Shown here: in pieces, positions 25,852 through 35,010 of the stretch
How the letters are laid out: each line of letters begins with the position of its first letter
How positions within the stretch are numbered: the first letter of the stretch is position 1
Assembly: GCF_014651015.1 (NCBI RefSeq)
Contig: NZ_BMWB01000014.1
Span: forward strand, 62,001 to 126,000
DNA: 64,000 nt
Direction of reading: 5' to 3'
Source of the DNA: Streptomyces xantholiticus
Lineage (GTDB): Bacteria > Actinomycetota > Actinomycetes > Streptomycetales > Streptomycetaceae
Notes under the pieces: model-generated
Database searches by the model: none
The model's input: only the letters and a program-made list of their open reading frames with translations
Told to the model about the DNA's origin: nothing
Made by a program: the position numbers and the translations under genes

Positions 25852-28275
25852 CTACGGCTCCAGCAGTGGCTGCTCGGTCCAGACGGTCTTCCCCTCGCGG
25901 GTGTAGCGCGTACCCCAGCGCTCGGTCAGCTGGGCCACCAGGAACAGGCCACGCCCCCCCTCGTCAGTGGTGCGTGCCCGACGCAGATGGGGTGAGGTGT
26001 GACTGGTGTCGGTGACCTCGCAGATCAGAGATCGTTCACGGATGAGTCGCAGGATCACGGGGCCGGTGGCGTACCGGTAGGCGTTGGTGACCAACTCGCT
26101 GGCGACCAGCTCTGTGGTGAAGGCAAGGTGCTCCAGGCCCCATTCGGTCAGCTGGGCTGTCGTCAGGGTTCTGGCCTGAGCGGCGGAGCTCGGATCCAGC
26201 GGAAGCCGCCACGAGGCGACGTTCTGCGGGGGGAGCACACGGGTACGGGCGATGAGCAGGGCGATGTCGTCGGCGGGGCGAGCGGGTACCAGGGAGTCGA
26301 TCACCGCCTGGCAGGTCCGTTCCAGGGGGTCTGCGGGGCGGGTGAGCGCCTCGCACAGTCGTGCCAGGCCTGTGTCGAGGTCGATGTGGCGTTCACCGAT
26401 GAGTCCGTTGGTGTAGAGGGTCAGCAGGCTTCCCTCGGCCAGTTCGACGTCCCGGGCCTCGAACGGCAGGCCGCCCAGGCCGAGGGGTGGGCCTGCGGGC
26501 AGCTCGAGCAGGCTCACCTGTCCGTCCGGGGTGGTGACCGCCGGTGGTGGGTGGCCGGCGCGCGCGACGGAGCACAGCCGGGAGACCGGGTCGTAGAGGG
26601 CATAGAGGCAGGTGGCTCCGATGACCTGCTCGCCCACGGGCTGTTCACCGACTGCTTCCTGTTCGGCCGCCAACAGGTTGACCAGGTCGTCCAGGCGGGA
26701 GAGAACCTCGTCCGGTTCCAGGTCCAGGCTCGCGAGGGTGTGTACGGCAGTACGCAGCCGGCCCATGGTGGCTGCGGCGTGGAGGCCGTGACCGACCACG
26801 TCGCCGACAACGAGCGCGACCCTCGCCCCCGACAGGGGAATGACATCGAACCAGTCGCCGCCCAGCCCGGAGGCCGCGCCGGCGGGGACGTAGCGAGGGG
26901 CCACCTCGACGGCCGATTGGGGCGGAACCGCCCTCGGCAGCAGGCTGCGTTGCAGGGTGAGCGCGGTCTGTTGCTGCTGGGTGTAGCGCTGGGCATTGTC
27001 GATGCAGACGGCGGCGCGCGAGGCGAGTTCCTGGGCAAGCGTGAAGTCGTCGGCTTCGAACGGGTCGGGGCGCCGCGAGCGCCACAGGCTCATCGCTCCC
27101 AGCACCAGGCCACGTGCGATCAGGGGAACAACGATCAGGGAATGGACACCGGGGTCGGGAACGAGCTCACCCCGGCGCGGTTCCACGGCGAATCGGTCGG
27201 GCTGAAGAACGGACTCCAGAACCGCCTGTCCGTCGGCCAGGCACCTGGCTTGTGGGGTGTCCGGTGCGAACTCGACGGGTTCCCCTCCGGGCTGCAGTGT
27301 TTCGGGCTGCCCGGTCAGGTCGCTACGAACCGCCACCCGTACGACGGACTCCGTGCCCTGGGCCGGCTCCTCACCACGCGTCACCTGTTGCGACAGGTCC
27401 ACTGATACATGGTCGGCCAGCTGAGGGACCATCACGTCAGCGAGTTCCCAGGCCGTCTCTCCCACATCGAGCGTGGTTCCGATGCGGGTGCCGGCCTGGG
27501 CGAGGAGCGCCAGCCGAAGTCGAGCCCGATGGCGTTCGGTGATGTCCTCGATGGTCTCGGCCACTCCCAGGACCCGGCCGGACGGATCCTCCAGCCGGAA
27601 GGCCGATACGGACGCGGCCCGCTCTCGTGTCGGATACCGCTCCAGGCGGGTGTACTGCTCGGTGGCGACCAGTGATCTTCCGGTCTCCAACACCCGGCGC
27701 ACCCGGTCCACGGAATTCCGCGCGTCCTCCGCAACCAGTAACGCACCCGTGGGCATTCCCCGGAATGAGGCGGCCGGAACGCCGGTGAACCGTTCGACCG
27801 AGCGGTTGACCCGGAGAATCGTCATCTCAGGACTGTGGACGACGAGCCCGATCGGGCACCGGCGGAACAGTCCGTCGAGAACCGCGCGGTCCCTTTGCCA
27901 CTCGAGGATCGCCTCCGCCGGCGCCCCGACGAGGAACCACTCACGGACGCCACCGGCGCGCAGGAGCGCACGTACCCTCAACCCCATCTGCACGAGCCGC
28001 CCGCTGCGATGCCGCACCGCCAGTACGCCGAACCAGCCTCCGGCTCTCCCGCACATCGCCGCGGCCTCCCGGGCGGCCGGCCGGTCGCGGGGGTCGATCA
28101 GGACTTCGCGCGCCCGACGGCCGATCACCCCTGTCTCGGGGTGGCCAAGCAGTTCCTCGGCCCGCCGGCTCCATCCGACCACGATTCCCCGGTCGTCGAG
28201 CACCGCCGAGGCGGCCAGGTGCAGAGCGAATGGATCGTCCCGGCTCTCGCTGAGCACCGTCATCCGCTGGTCCAC
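25852..28275 (-). CDS. PAS-PAS-GAF-SpoIIE phosphatase-HATPase protein
   Basis: An 807-residue cytoplasmic signalling protein. It has two PAS domains (~15-125 and ~130-250, the second with the usual VAETIEDITERHRAR exit helix), a GAF domain (~260-435), a PP2C/SpoIIE phosphatase (~460-670; metal-binding GGDWFDV and VGDVVGHG, later PADDIALLIAR) and a C-terminal RsbW-like ATPase (~690-800; ELVTNAYRYA, GGRGLFLVAQL). Such proteins control anti-anti-sigma factors by removing and possibly adding phosphate. No sigma or anti-sigma partner is nearby. Codon 179 is a TTA (27741-27739), making translation depend on the bldA tRNA in streptomycetes. GTG 28275 is used; ATG 28263 is possible. Confidence 0.9.
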   Translation of the reverse strand: MDQRMTVLSESRDDPFALHLAASAVLDDRGIVVGWSRRAEELLGHPETGVIGRRAREVLIDPRDRPAAREAAAMCGRAGGWFGVLAVRHRSGRLVQMGLRVRALLRAGGVREWFLVGAPAEAILEWQRDRAVLDGLFRRCPIGLVVHSPEMTILRVNRSVERFTGVPAASFRGMPTGALLVAEDARNSVDRVRRVLETGRSLVATEQYTRLERYPTRERAASVSAFRLEDPSGRVLGVAETIEDITERHRARLRLALLAQAGTRIGTTLDVGETAWELADVMVPQLADHVSVDLSQQVTRGEEPAQGTESVVRVAVRSDLTGQPETLQPGGEPVEFAPDTPQARCLADGQAVLESVLQPDRFAVEPRRGELVPDPGVHSLIVVPLIARGLVLGAMSLWRSRRPDPFEADDFTLAQELASRAAVCIDNAQRYTQQQQTALTLQRSLLPRAVPPQSAVEVAPRYVPAGAASGLGGDWFDVIPLSGARVALVVGDVVGHGLHAAATMGRLRTAVHTLASLDLEPDEVLSRLDDLVNLLAAEQEAVGEQPVGEQVIGATCLYALYDPVSRLCSVARAGHPPPAVTTPDGQVSLLELPAGPPLGLGGLPFEARDVELAEGSLLTLYTNGLIGERHIDLDTGLARLCEALTRPADPLERTCQAVIDSLVPARPADDIALLIARTRVLPPQNVASWRLPLDPSSAAQARTLTTAQLTEWGLEHLAFTTELVASELVTNAYRYATGPVILRLIRERSLICEVTDTSHTSPHLRRARTTDEGGRGLFLVAQLTERWGTRYTREGKTVWTEQPLLEP

Positions 28276-28849
28276 AGCTGGACACCACCTCTCTCGCTAC
28301 CGATGTTCTCCCGCTGGTGTGCCCGGGACGGCGTGGCTCAGCCCTGACCGTTCGCCTCGCCGCGGCACAAGATGTCCGAGGCAAAAGCCCAGGGATGCCA
28401 TGCGAGCCTATTGAACCCGGTCGAGCCCGGCAGACTTCCGGGCACTGTGTCACGGCGTGGCGGCCATCACCTGCACGGTCGCACCAGGGTGCCGCGCTGC
28501 CTGCGGACACGTTCTTTCCTCAAGGACGGCCGGGGCCGGAGTCGGCGCGCGATCGGGCCCTTCGGTACACCGGGTGGCTGCTGGACCTGCCGAGGTCTTG
28601 CCTGCCGAGTTCTTCGGCCGCCTGGCCGCGGGGCATTGTCCGCCCCCGGCAGCTGGACCGCAGAAGGGTCCCCCCGCGCCCCGCGCACGCCCGGCCCTGC
28701 CCGGGCCTGCCTGCCTGCCTGCCCTCAGGACGACCGCGCCGACGGCGGCACCGTCCAGGATCCGTCCTCAAGGATCGCTCAGGTGGTGGTTCTTTGATCG
28801 CCCGGGCACGAGGTGCGCCGGCCGGGTGACCGGCACGGGTTACCGGGAA
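28276..28849. other. Intergenic region, 574 bases
   Basis: It is flanked by the start of the SpoIIE-domain gene on the left and the end of an alpha/beta-hydrolase gene on the right. Frames crossing it are rich in Arg/Pro/Ala with no domain signal. I see no gene, RNA or strong hairpin here; the SpoIIE-domain promoter must lie in its left part. Confidence 0.5.
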
Positions 28850-29809
28850 TCAGCCCGCGGCGCGGGCGGGGAACGACAGGACGGCCTCGCTCAGGGCTCC
28901 GGTGCCTTCCCAGTTGAGTGCATGTCCCGCGCCCGGCACGGTGACCATCCGCGCGCCCGGGATCCCCTCGGCGAGCCGCCGGGCGTGACCGGGCGGGGTG
29001 GTGCGGTCGGCCGCGCCCACGACGACAACGGTCGGCACTGTGATCTCGGCCAGGCGTGGGTAGCGGTCCTCCTGGGAGAAGGCCCGGACGATGGGCAGGA
29101 GCGGTGCGTGGTTCTGCCGCAGGAAGAGGTCGCGGAACACCGAGATCATTGCCGGGGACGGGCGGCTGCCGCACTGGGCGGCTCCGAACAGGACGCCACC
29201 GGTCGGAGTGCGCACCCACCGCTGCAGAACGCCCGTCCTCAGCAGTGGAATCTGCAACCGGTTCTGCGGCGCTCCCCGGTAGATCCGGCCCGCCCAGGTC
29301 GCGGCCAGTACGAGACCGCGCAGGCGCCGTACGAGGCCGGGGTGGTCCAGCATCGCGCGAATCGCGACGAAGCCACCCATCGAATGACCCACCAATACCC
29401 CGTCGCGCACGTCGAAGTGTTCCAGGACCGCGGCGTAGTCCGCGGCCATGGGCCCGGAACCGGCCCCCTCGCCACCGAGTGTGGAACGCTCGTGGCCGCG
29501 CTGGTCGAAGGCGATGACGCGGCGGCCCGCTGCGAGCAGGTCCTGCCACAGAAGGTTCCACTCCAGCAACGAGACACCGTATCCGTGCGCGAGGACGACC
29601 GGCGGCCCGGCCCCCGCGGCGACCCCTCGCAGCACTGTCCCGTCCGGGCGGTGTATGAGCGCCTCGTCACCCTCGGGTTCCCGCACGAGGCGATCTCGGG
29701 GCACGGGGTCGGGGTTGCGTTCGATTCCGATGGCCACGGCCCGCGCCGCCGCCGCGCCCGCGGCCCCCAGAGCTGCGATGGCGGCGCACCCCGCTGTTCG
29801 GCGTTTCAC
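28850..29809 (-). CDS. Alpha/beta-fold hydrolase with N-terminal hydrophobic segment
   Basis: A 319-residue alpha/beta-hydrolase. An Ala-rich hydrophobic start (AAIAALGAAGAAAARAVAIG) may be a signal anchor. The catalytic core has VVLAHGYGVSLLEW (oxyanion), GHSMGGFVAI (nucleophile Ser), GAADRTTPP (Asp) and GAGHALNW (His). GTG 29809 has GGGAGG 5 nt upstream, which fixes the start. It lies 44 bases after the zinc-ribbon membrane protein, likely cotranscribed. An esterase or lipase-type role at the membrane or outside is probable; the substrate is unknown. Confidence 0.88.
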   Translation of the reverse strand: MKRRTAGCAAIAALGAAGAAAARAVAIGIERNPDPVPRDRLVREPEGDEALIHRPDGTVLRGVAAGAGPPVVLAHGYGVSLLEWNLLWQDLLAAGRRVIAFDQRGHERSTLGGEGAGSGPMAADYAAVLEHFDVRDGVLVGHSMGGFVAIRAMLDHPGLVRRLRGLVLAATWAGRIYRGAPQNRLQIPLLRTGVLQRWVRTPTGGVLFGAAQCGSRPSPAMISVFRDLFLRQNHAPLLPIVRAFSQEDRYPRLAEITVPTVVVVGAADRTTPPGHARRLAEGIPGARMVTVPGAGHALNWEGTGALSEAVLSFPARAAG

Positions 29810-29853
29810 TTCTGCCTCCCCGACGTCGGTGACTGCTGGATCCTATCTTCGGG

Positions 29854-30633
29854 TCAGCCCCGCCGGCCGATTTCGTACTGCCGATCGGGCACTTGCACAC
29901 CCGTGGTGCTCGGCGTGGGACCGCTCGGCGGCGAGGCACTGACACTGGCGGAAGGACTGGCGGAAGGACTGGCGGGCGGACTCGCGGGAGGGGTCGCCGT
30001 GGGGGAGGAGGCCGACTGGCTGGGGCGGCTGTTGGAGGGGCGGGGGGTCGGCCTGGCCTTCACGGGTGGCGGCGGGCTGGTGGCAGCGGGAGCTCGGGGA
30101 GCCGGTGATTCCCGGGGCGTTTCCGTCGCGCGAGGAATCCGAGTTCCGGCACTGCTCCGGTCCCTGACGCCTCCTCCTCTGGCGGGGCGCGTTGCCGGAC
30201 GTTCCGCTGAACGTGAGTTTGTCGGTGATTCGGTGACCTCGACATCGGGCTCGTCGGGAGATACCCGTTCCGGGCTCGGCAGTGCTTGTGGAGTGCCGGC
30301 GGAGTGCTGGGGAAGCAGCGATGCAGCGGCCAGGCCGCCGAGCACGGCGAAGGTGGCCGCGGCAAGGGTGCGTCCACCGTACTTCTTCAGTCGCGACGGG
30401 CAGCGGCGCCGGGCTTCGGGCACATCGGCTGGAGAAGTGGGGGACCAGGAAGCGTCGGGGGACTCGAAGGAGTGCGGTTCCTCGCTGAAGAGGACGTCCC
30501 ACACCGCCGGGTCGGCTTCCGGAGCAGCGACGCTCCGATCGCTCGGCGGTGCCGTGTCGGATTCGTACGCCCCGCACTCCGGGCACGTCACGGTGCCGTT
30601 GAGGGGACGGCGGCAGGGAGAGCAGTAGTCCAT
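29854..30633 (-). CDS. Zinc-ribbon, single-TM, Pro/Ser-rich protein (SCO2400-like)
   Basis: A 259-residue protein. Its N-terminal zinc ribbon uses CSPC and CPEC (Cys4, Cys7, Cys17, Cys20). An acidic stretch and one transmembrane helix (~LAAATFAVLGGLAAASLLPQ, residues ~90-110) follow, then a ~140-residue Pro/Ser/Thr/Ala-rich tail with repeats such as PPASPSASPSAS that probably crosses or lies in the cell wall. The MDYCSPCRRPLNG opening is typical of the streptomycete SCO2400-like family, which has no known function. It would link a cytoplasmic ribbon to an extracellular stalk. Confidence 0.75.
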   Translation of the reverse strand: MDYCSPCRRPLNGTVTCPECGAYESDTAPPSDRSVAAPEADPAVWDVLFSEEPHSFESPDASWSPTSPADVPEARRRCPSRLKKYGGRTLAAATFAVLGGLAAASLLPQHSAGTPQALPSPERVSPDEPDVEVTESPTNSRSAERPATRPARGGGVRDRSSAGTRIPRATETPRESPAPRAPAATSPPPPVKARPTPRPSNSRPSQSASSPTATPPASPPASPSASPSASVSASPPSGPTPSTTGVQVPDRQYEIGRRG

Positions 30634-31118
30634 GCGCTCGACCGATCAGTGAGTGGGTCGCTGGAAGGAGCCATGCGCCGCCGACCCGGCTGGGCAGCAG
30701 CCACCGGCGGCCGGAAGGCGATGCCGGGTGTCTTCGGAAGAAGGAATCCTTGGCATGTGCGAACCTCACTCACTCACCGGTCTGCAGGTGGGTCACCGGT
30801 TACCGAGGAAAACGGGACCGGGTGAGTCGCCGTTCAAGCATCGACCGAAACGTGGGATACGCAACTCCCTTGAGGTTGTGGCTGGTCACGTCGCCGCCCC
30901 GCTTCGGTGTCCGAGCCGCCGGCCCCGCGTCCGTCCGAGCCGACTACGTCATTTCCTGACGCTGAAGCCCCTCTGCGGCGCGACGATCCCCGGCCCGGTC
31001 CGAATCGCGCATGCGAGCGAGCGCCGTCAAACCCTAGGCAGCCACGCAGTTGGCCGGTACCTTGCGCCCCTGCCCGCCGCGACATGCGGCAGGGCGACAG
31101 CACATCGAGGGGGGTACC
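30634..31118. other. Intergenic region between divergent genes, 485 bases
   Basis: It separates the zinc-ribbon gene (leftward) from the acyl-CoA ligase (rightward). Apart from the strong ribosome-binding site at 31107-31114 I recognise no element; it should contain both promoters. Confidence 0.5.
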
Positions 31119-32948
31119 TTGCGCGACTTCAGCCTTCCGCCGCTGGTGGAGACCCCGGCGACGGGAAGCCTTGCTGACTCGGTCCATGACGTGGCCGAGC
31201 GTGACCCGAAGCTGTTACAGCTGTCCCGGCGCAGCAGCGATCCGGGCAGCGACGAGTGGGTTCCGGTGACCGCCTCCGAATTCCGTGACGAGGTCATGGG
31301 CCTGGCGAAAGGGCTGTTGGCCGAGGGCATACGGCTCGGTGAGCGGGTCGCCGTGATGTCCCGGACGCGCTACGAGTGGACGCTGTTCAGCTATGCGCTT
31401 TGGTCGATAGGCGCCCAGCTCGTACCCGTCTATCCCACCTCCTCGGCGGACCAGGTCCGTTGGATCCTGTCGAACGCGCAGGTGGTCGCCATCGTGGTCG
31501 AGCATGAGGACCATGCAATGACGGTAGGAGCGGCCTGCGGCGGGCTGACGCTGCTCCGCTCGATGTGGCAGTTGGACTCGGGCTGCGTCCAGCGGCTGAC
31601 GGATCGGGGGCGGCACGTGCCCGACGCCGTGGTGCATGGTCACCGCCGGGCGGTCGGGCCGCAGTCGGTCGCCGCCATCACCTACACCTCGGGCACCACC
31701 GGGCGGCCCAGGGGTTGTGTGATCACCCATGCGAATCTCGTGGTCGAGTGCGACACCCTGTACGCCGGCTGGAAAGGCATCCTCGCCGAGCCGGGCGAAC
31801 AGCCGTGCATTCTCGCCTTTCTGCCGCTCTCCCACATCTACGGCCTGATGGTGCAGGTGGCCTGCTTGCGCGGTGGCGTCCGGCTGGGGCACCAGCCCGA
31901 TCTCTCGCCCGAGGCGCTGCTGCCGGCCCTCGCGTCCTTCCGGCCGACCTACGTCTTCGCCGTGCCGTACATCTTCGAGAAGATCTTCCACAAGGCGCGC
32001 CGTGCAGCCGCGGAGGCAGGGCGGGGGGAACTGTTCGACAAGGCCGTGGCCACCGCGGTGCGCCATGCCGAGGAGGTCGAGCGGCGGGACAGGGGAGAGG
32101 GACCCGGCCCGGGGCTGAAGCTCCGGGTCGCGCACGCCCTCTTCGACCGGCTGGTGTACCGGCGACTGCGGACCGTGCTGGGCGGCCGCGTCCGGCACGC
32201 CACATCCGGCGGGTCGACCCTCGACCGGGAGCTCGGCCTGTTCTTCGCCGGTGCCGGTATCACCATCCATGACGGATACGGCCTCACGGAGACCACGGCC
32301 GCCGTGACCAGCCAGCCGCCGGGTCACCCCCGGTTCGGCACTGTGGGCAGGCCGTTGCCGGGCTGCGCCGTACACATCGCACAGGACGGGGAGATCTGGG
32401 TCCGCGGTGGTGTCGTCTTCGCCGGTTACCACGACGACCCTGTGGCCACCGAGTCGGTACTGCGCGACGGCTGGCTGGCGACGGGTGACGTGGGCCGGCT
32501 CGACGACGGCTATCTCGTGATCACCGGGCGCAAGAAGGACATCATCATCACCAGCGGCGGCAAAAGCGTCAGCCCCCAAATCCTGGAGGATCGCCTGCGC
32601 AGACATCCTTTGATCTCCCAGTGCCTCGTGGTCGGCGACAACCGGCCTTTCATCGCGGCCCTGATCACCCTGGACCTCGAGGCGTCGAAGCACTGGTACC
32701 AACTGCGGGGGAAACAGCTGGCGTACCCCCAGGAGGCAACGATCGACAAGGAAATCCATGCGGAGATCCAGCGGGCCGTGACCATGGCGAACAGCGCGGT
32801 GTCACGGGCCGAGTCGATCCGGGCGTTCCGGATACTCCCGAACGAGTTCAGCATGGACGACGGCCTGATGACGCCGTCACTCAAGCTGCGGCGGGGCGCG
32901 ATCGTGACGGCGTACGCGGCGGACATCGAGGAGCTGTATTCGTCCTGA
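31119..32948 (+). CDS. Long-chain acyl-CoA synthetase (FadD15-like)
   Basis: A 609-residue AMP-binding ligase of the FadD15 type: YTSGTTGRPRGCVITH, HDGYGLTETTAAVT, the hinge VITGRKKDIIITSGGK and a C-terminal ~120-residue domain with the usual late ISQCLVVGDNRPFIAALI segment. It activates long-chain fatty acids. The start is taken as TTG 31119 because GAGGGGGG ends 4 nt before it; the longer in-frame extension from 31050 is Cys/Pro/His-rich and unlike the family. Codon 33 is TTA (31215-31217), so translation is likely bldA-dependent. It appears monocistronic and outside both catabolic clusters. Confidence 0.9.
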   Translation: MRDFSLPPLVETPATGSLADSVHDVAERDPKLLQLSRRSSDPGSDEWVPVTASEFRDEVMGLAKGLLAEGIRLGERVAVMSRTRYEWTLFSYALWSIGAQLVPVYPTSSADQVRWILSNAQVVAIVVEHEDHAMTVGAACGGLTLLRSMWQLDSGCVQRLTDRGRHVPDAVVHGHRRAVGPQSVAAITYTSGTTGRPRGCVITHANLVVECDTLYAGWKGILAEPGEQPCILAFLPLSHIYGLMVQVACLRGGVRLGHQPDLSPEALLPALASFRPTYVFAVPYIFEKIFHKARRAAAEAGRGELFDKAVATAVRHAEEVERRDRGEGPGPGLKLRVAHALFDRLVYRRLRTVLGGRVRHATSGGSTLDRELGLFFAGAGITIHDGYGLTETTAAVTSQPPGHPRFGTVGRPLPGCAVHIAQDGEIWVRGGVVFAGYHDDPVATESVLRDGWLATGDVGRLDDGYLVITGRKKDIIITSGGKSVSPQILEDRLRRHPLISQCLVVGDNRPFIAALITLDLEASKHWYQLRGKQLAYPQEATIDKEIHAEIQRAVTMANSAVSRAESIRAFRILPNEFSMDDGLMTPSLKLRRGAIVTAYAADIEELYSS

Positions 32949-33087
32949 GCCGGAAGCCGCCCCGAGCACCGTGCGTGATCCGGTGCCCTGCCGTCTCCAC
33001 CGGTTTGTCAACACGCAGCCGGGTCCTGCCACTTGGAGGTGGACGGACGCGACACCGCACGTGCCGGGCCCTGGAATAATCCCGCCC

Positions 33088-33606
33088 GTGGACGACGACC
33101 GAGTGGTGCCCCTGACGGGCGGCACGCAGGACCCCTGGCCGGAGTGGCGGCACGAGTACCCCCTCACGGCGCCCGACGGGCACCCGTACGTGCTGGCCGC
33201 CGTGCGGATGACGGTCCCCGCCAACCGGCACTGGCAGCAGCACCGCCTGGTCGAGAACGTCGACCTGCCGGTCAGGCTCGGGCCCCTCTTCAGCACCGTG
33301 CCGGTCAGCCACTCGTTGCTCCAGGAACCGCACGGCGGCCAACACTGCCGCTTCAGCACTACCACCGGCCTGCGGCTGTGGCAGGACAGCGATCCCGACC
33401 GCTGGCCGAACACGCTCTACCGGCGCTTCGAGCAACAGGACGGCCCGCGGCGAGGGCTCGGGGAAGTGACGGTGACACTGCGCCTGCGGTCCAGGGACGG
33501 TGTCACGTTGCAGGTCGTGCGCACCATAAGCGAGTGCAACGTGCGAGCTGACGCTCGACTGGTGCTCGCTCAACTCCCCCGGCGGCTCACCGACGTCCGG
33601 GCATGA
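33088..33606 (+). CDS. Conserved hypothetical protein, 172 aa
   Basis: A strongly GC3-biased frame with no family I recognise. The sequence is polar and mixed, with WPEWRHEYPL near the start, RLWQDSDPDRWPN in the middle and a beta-rich TVTLRLRSRDGVTLQVV segment; there is no signal peptide or membrane helix. The GTG at 33088 is preceded at 7 nt by AATAAT with no ribosome-binding site, which suggests a leaderless transcript starting at the GTG. It lies 139 bases after the acyl-CoA ligase, on the same strand. Confidence 0.6.
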   Translation: MDDDRVVPLTGGTQDPWPEWRHEYPLTAPDGHPYVLAAVRMTVPANRHWQQHRLVENVDLPVRLGPLFSTVPVSHSLLQEPHGGQHCRFSTTTGLRLWQDSDPDRWPNTLYRRFEQQDGPRRGLGEVTVTLRLRSRDGVTLQVVRTISECNVRADARLVLAQLPRRLTDVRA

Positions 33607-34155
33607 CGGCCCGGAGGCCCGGGTGCGGCAGGGAACCGCGCCGCGAGGCCAGACGGGCCACCTGCCGGGCGCCAGAACCACGTGCGGGACGCGCCGCCGG
33701 GCGCGCGGGCCGGTGCTCTGCGCGTCCCGGATCCCCGGCCCGCGCGGCTCCATCAGCTGTCCGTGCAGCGGCCGGTCGACCACGCGCACGTCCTGATGGA
33801 CGGCGAGACCGTCGGCGTGCTGGAACACGACGCGGCCGACGTGCGCGAGGCAGTCGCCGTCACGGGTGCGCACGCGCGTGCTCGGGGAGTCGATGGGCAG
33901 GTCGGCCACGGGGCAGGGCTCGGGGAGCCGCGGGCCTCCCCGACCGCGGCTGACGTCCCGGTGCGTCGCGTCGCACGTTGTGCACTGCGGCAGCCACCGG
34001 GGGCCCCGCAAGGGGGTCTGCTCCTGCCGCAGGCCGGAACACGACGGACTCCGGTCCCCCTTGTCGCAAGATCCACGTCCGCCGCCCCGGCCGCGTTGTC
34101 CGAGCCCTGTCCTAGAGTTCCCGTCACTTGATCACTGCGGGTGCGGGAGGCACAC
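33607..34155. other. Region without an assignable gene, 549 bases
   Basis: Frames are open on both strands (for example a minus-strand frame from 34011 containing CTTC, and a plus-strand frame from 33682), but none has recognisable domains, and the minus frame would run antisense through the whole of the next gene. It may hold a decayed gene. A possible -10, TAGAGT (34113-34118), and the ribosome-binding site GGGAGG (34145-34150) for the DUF4132 gene lie at its right end. Confidence 0.4.
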
Positions 34156-35010
34156 ATGGGGTGGGTGTCGGCTGGCGGCTACGAAGTAGCCCTCGATGAC
34201 GGCAAGGTGGTGTGCCGTAACGCTGCCGGGCGGCGGTTGAAGTCCGTGCCGCCCAAGATCGCCGACGATCCGGCCGTGGTGGGCCTGCGTCAGCTCGTCG
34301 AGTGGCTGGAGCGGCACGAACGTCAGTGCCTGGCCGACGTGGAGCGGTGGATGGTGCGTTCGCTGCCGGTGCCGTTCGCCGTGCTCGTGGGCGCCTGGCC
34401 CGACCCGGCCTGGCAGGCCGCCCTGCGCGACCTGGTCGTCACCGGGGCCGACGGCGAGGTCGCCGGGTTCCTTCGCGACGCCGACCCCGAGCGCGGTCTC
34501 GGTCTCGTCGACCTCGACGGCGACTCGGTACGCATCGCCCCCGACCTCGTACGCCTGCCGCACCCGGTACTCCTCGAGGACCTGGAGGAGTTGCGGGAGT
34601 TCGCCGTCGAGCTCGGCGTCGAACAGCGCGCTCAGCAACTGTTCCGCGAGGTGTGGCACCGGCCCGTCGCGGGCGACGCCGAGGCCACAGCCGTCGAGGA
34701 GTACGCAGGGGGCGCCTATAAGGAACTGCGGTTCCTGCACGGCAGGGCGGCCCAGCTCGGCTACCGCGTGCGCGGCGGCCATGCCGTCTGCTCCGTGGTG
34801 GAGGAGGGCCGCGGTGTCGAGGCCCGGGTGTGGATCGGCGACTACGACGGTTACGAGGAGACGGAAACCGGTCCGCTGGTGTTCACCGACCCCGCCGGAC
34901 GGGTGCTGAAGCTCGGTCAGGTCGGGCCGGTGGCCTGGTCGGAGGGCATGCGCATGGCAGCCGCGCTGTACGCAGGGCGCGACATCGAGGACGAGGAGCA
35001 GGCGGCATGA
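34156..35010 (+). CDS. DUF4132 protein, first gene of the MoxR-VWA cluster
   Basis: A 284-residue protein with the DUF4132 pattern. It opens WVSAGGYEVALDDGKVVCRN with GRRLKSVPPKIADDPAV, then ERHERQCLADVERWMVR, and it includes YKELRFLHGRAAQLGY. DUF4132 is the C-terminal region of the much larger E. coli YehI/MolR proteins; here it stands alone. The ATG has GGGAGG 6 nt upstream and the stop overlaps the next gene (ATGA). Function is unknown; in YehI-type systems it is a fixed companion of the MoxR ATPase. Confidence 0.75.
   Translation: MGWVSAGGYEVALDDGKVVCRNAAGRRLKSVPPKIADDPAVVGLRQLVEWLERHERQCLADVERWMVRSLPVPFAVLVGAWPDPAWQAALRDLVVTGADGEVAGFLRDADPERGLGLVDLDGDSVRIAPDLVRLPHPVLLEDLEELREFAVELGVEQRAQQLFREVWHRPVAGDAEATAVEEYAGGAYKELRFLHGRAAQLGYRVRGGHAVCSVVEEGRGVEARVWIGDYDGYEETETGPLVFTDPAGRVLKLGQVGPVAWSEGMRMAAALYAGRDIEDEEQAA

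Noticed and set aside
29930-30010. Tandem DNA repeat or mobile element near 29.9-30.0 kb
   Set aside because: The repetition is the codons of the Pro/Ser/Ala-rich tail of the zinc-ribbon protein. No transposase or terminal repeats are present.
28457-30628. A 723-codon plus-strand open frame across the hydrolase and zinc-ribbon genes
   Set aside because: It is antisense to two genes with clear domains, is Arg/Gly/Pro-rich and shows no domain; long antisense frames are expected in DNA this rich in GC.
32881-34011. A minus-strand gene with a CTTC motif in the 33.6-34.0 kb gap
   Set aside because: The frame has GC-rich third positions but runs antisense through the whole 33088-33606 gene and has no family resemblance. 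Left as unassigned.
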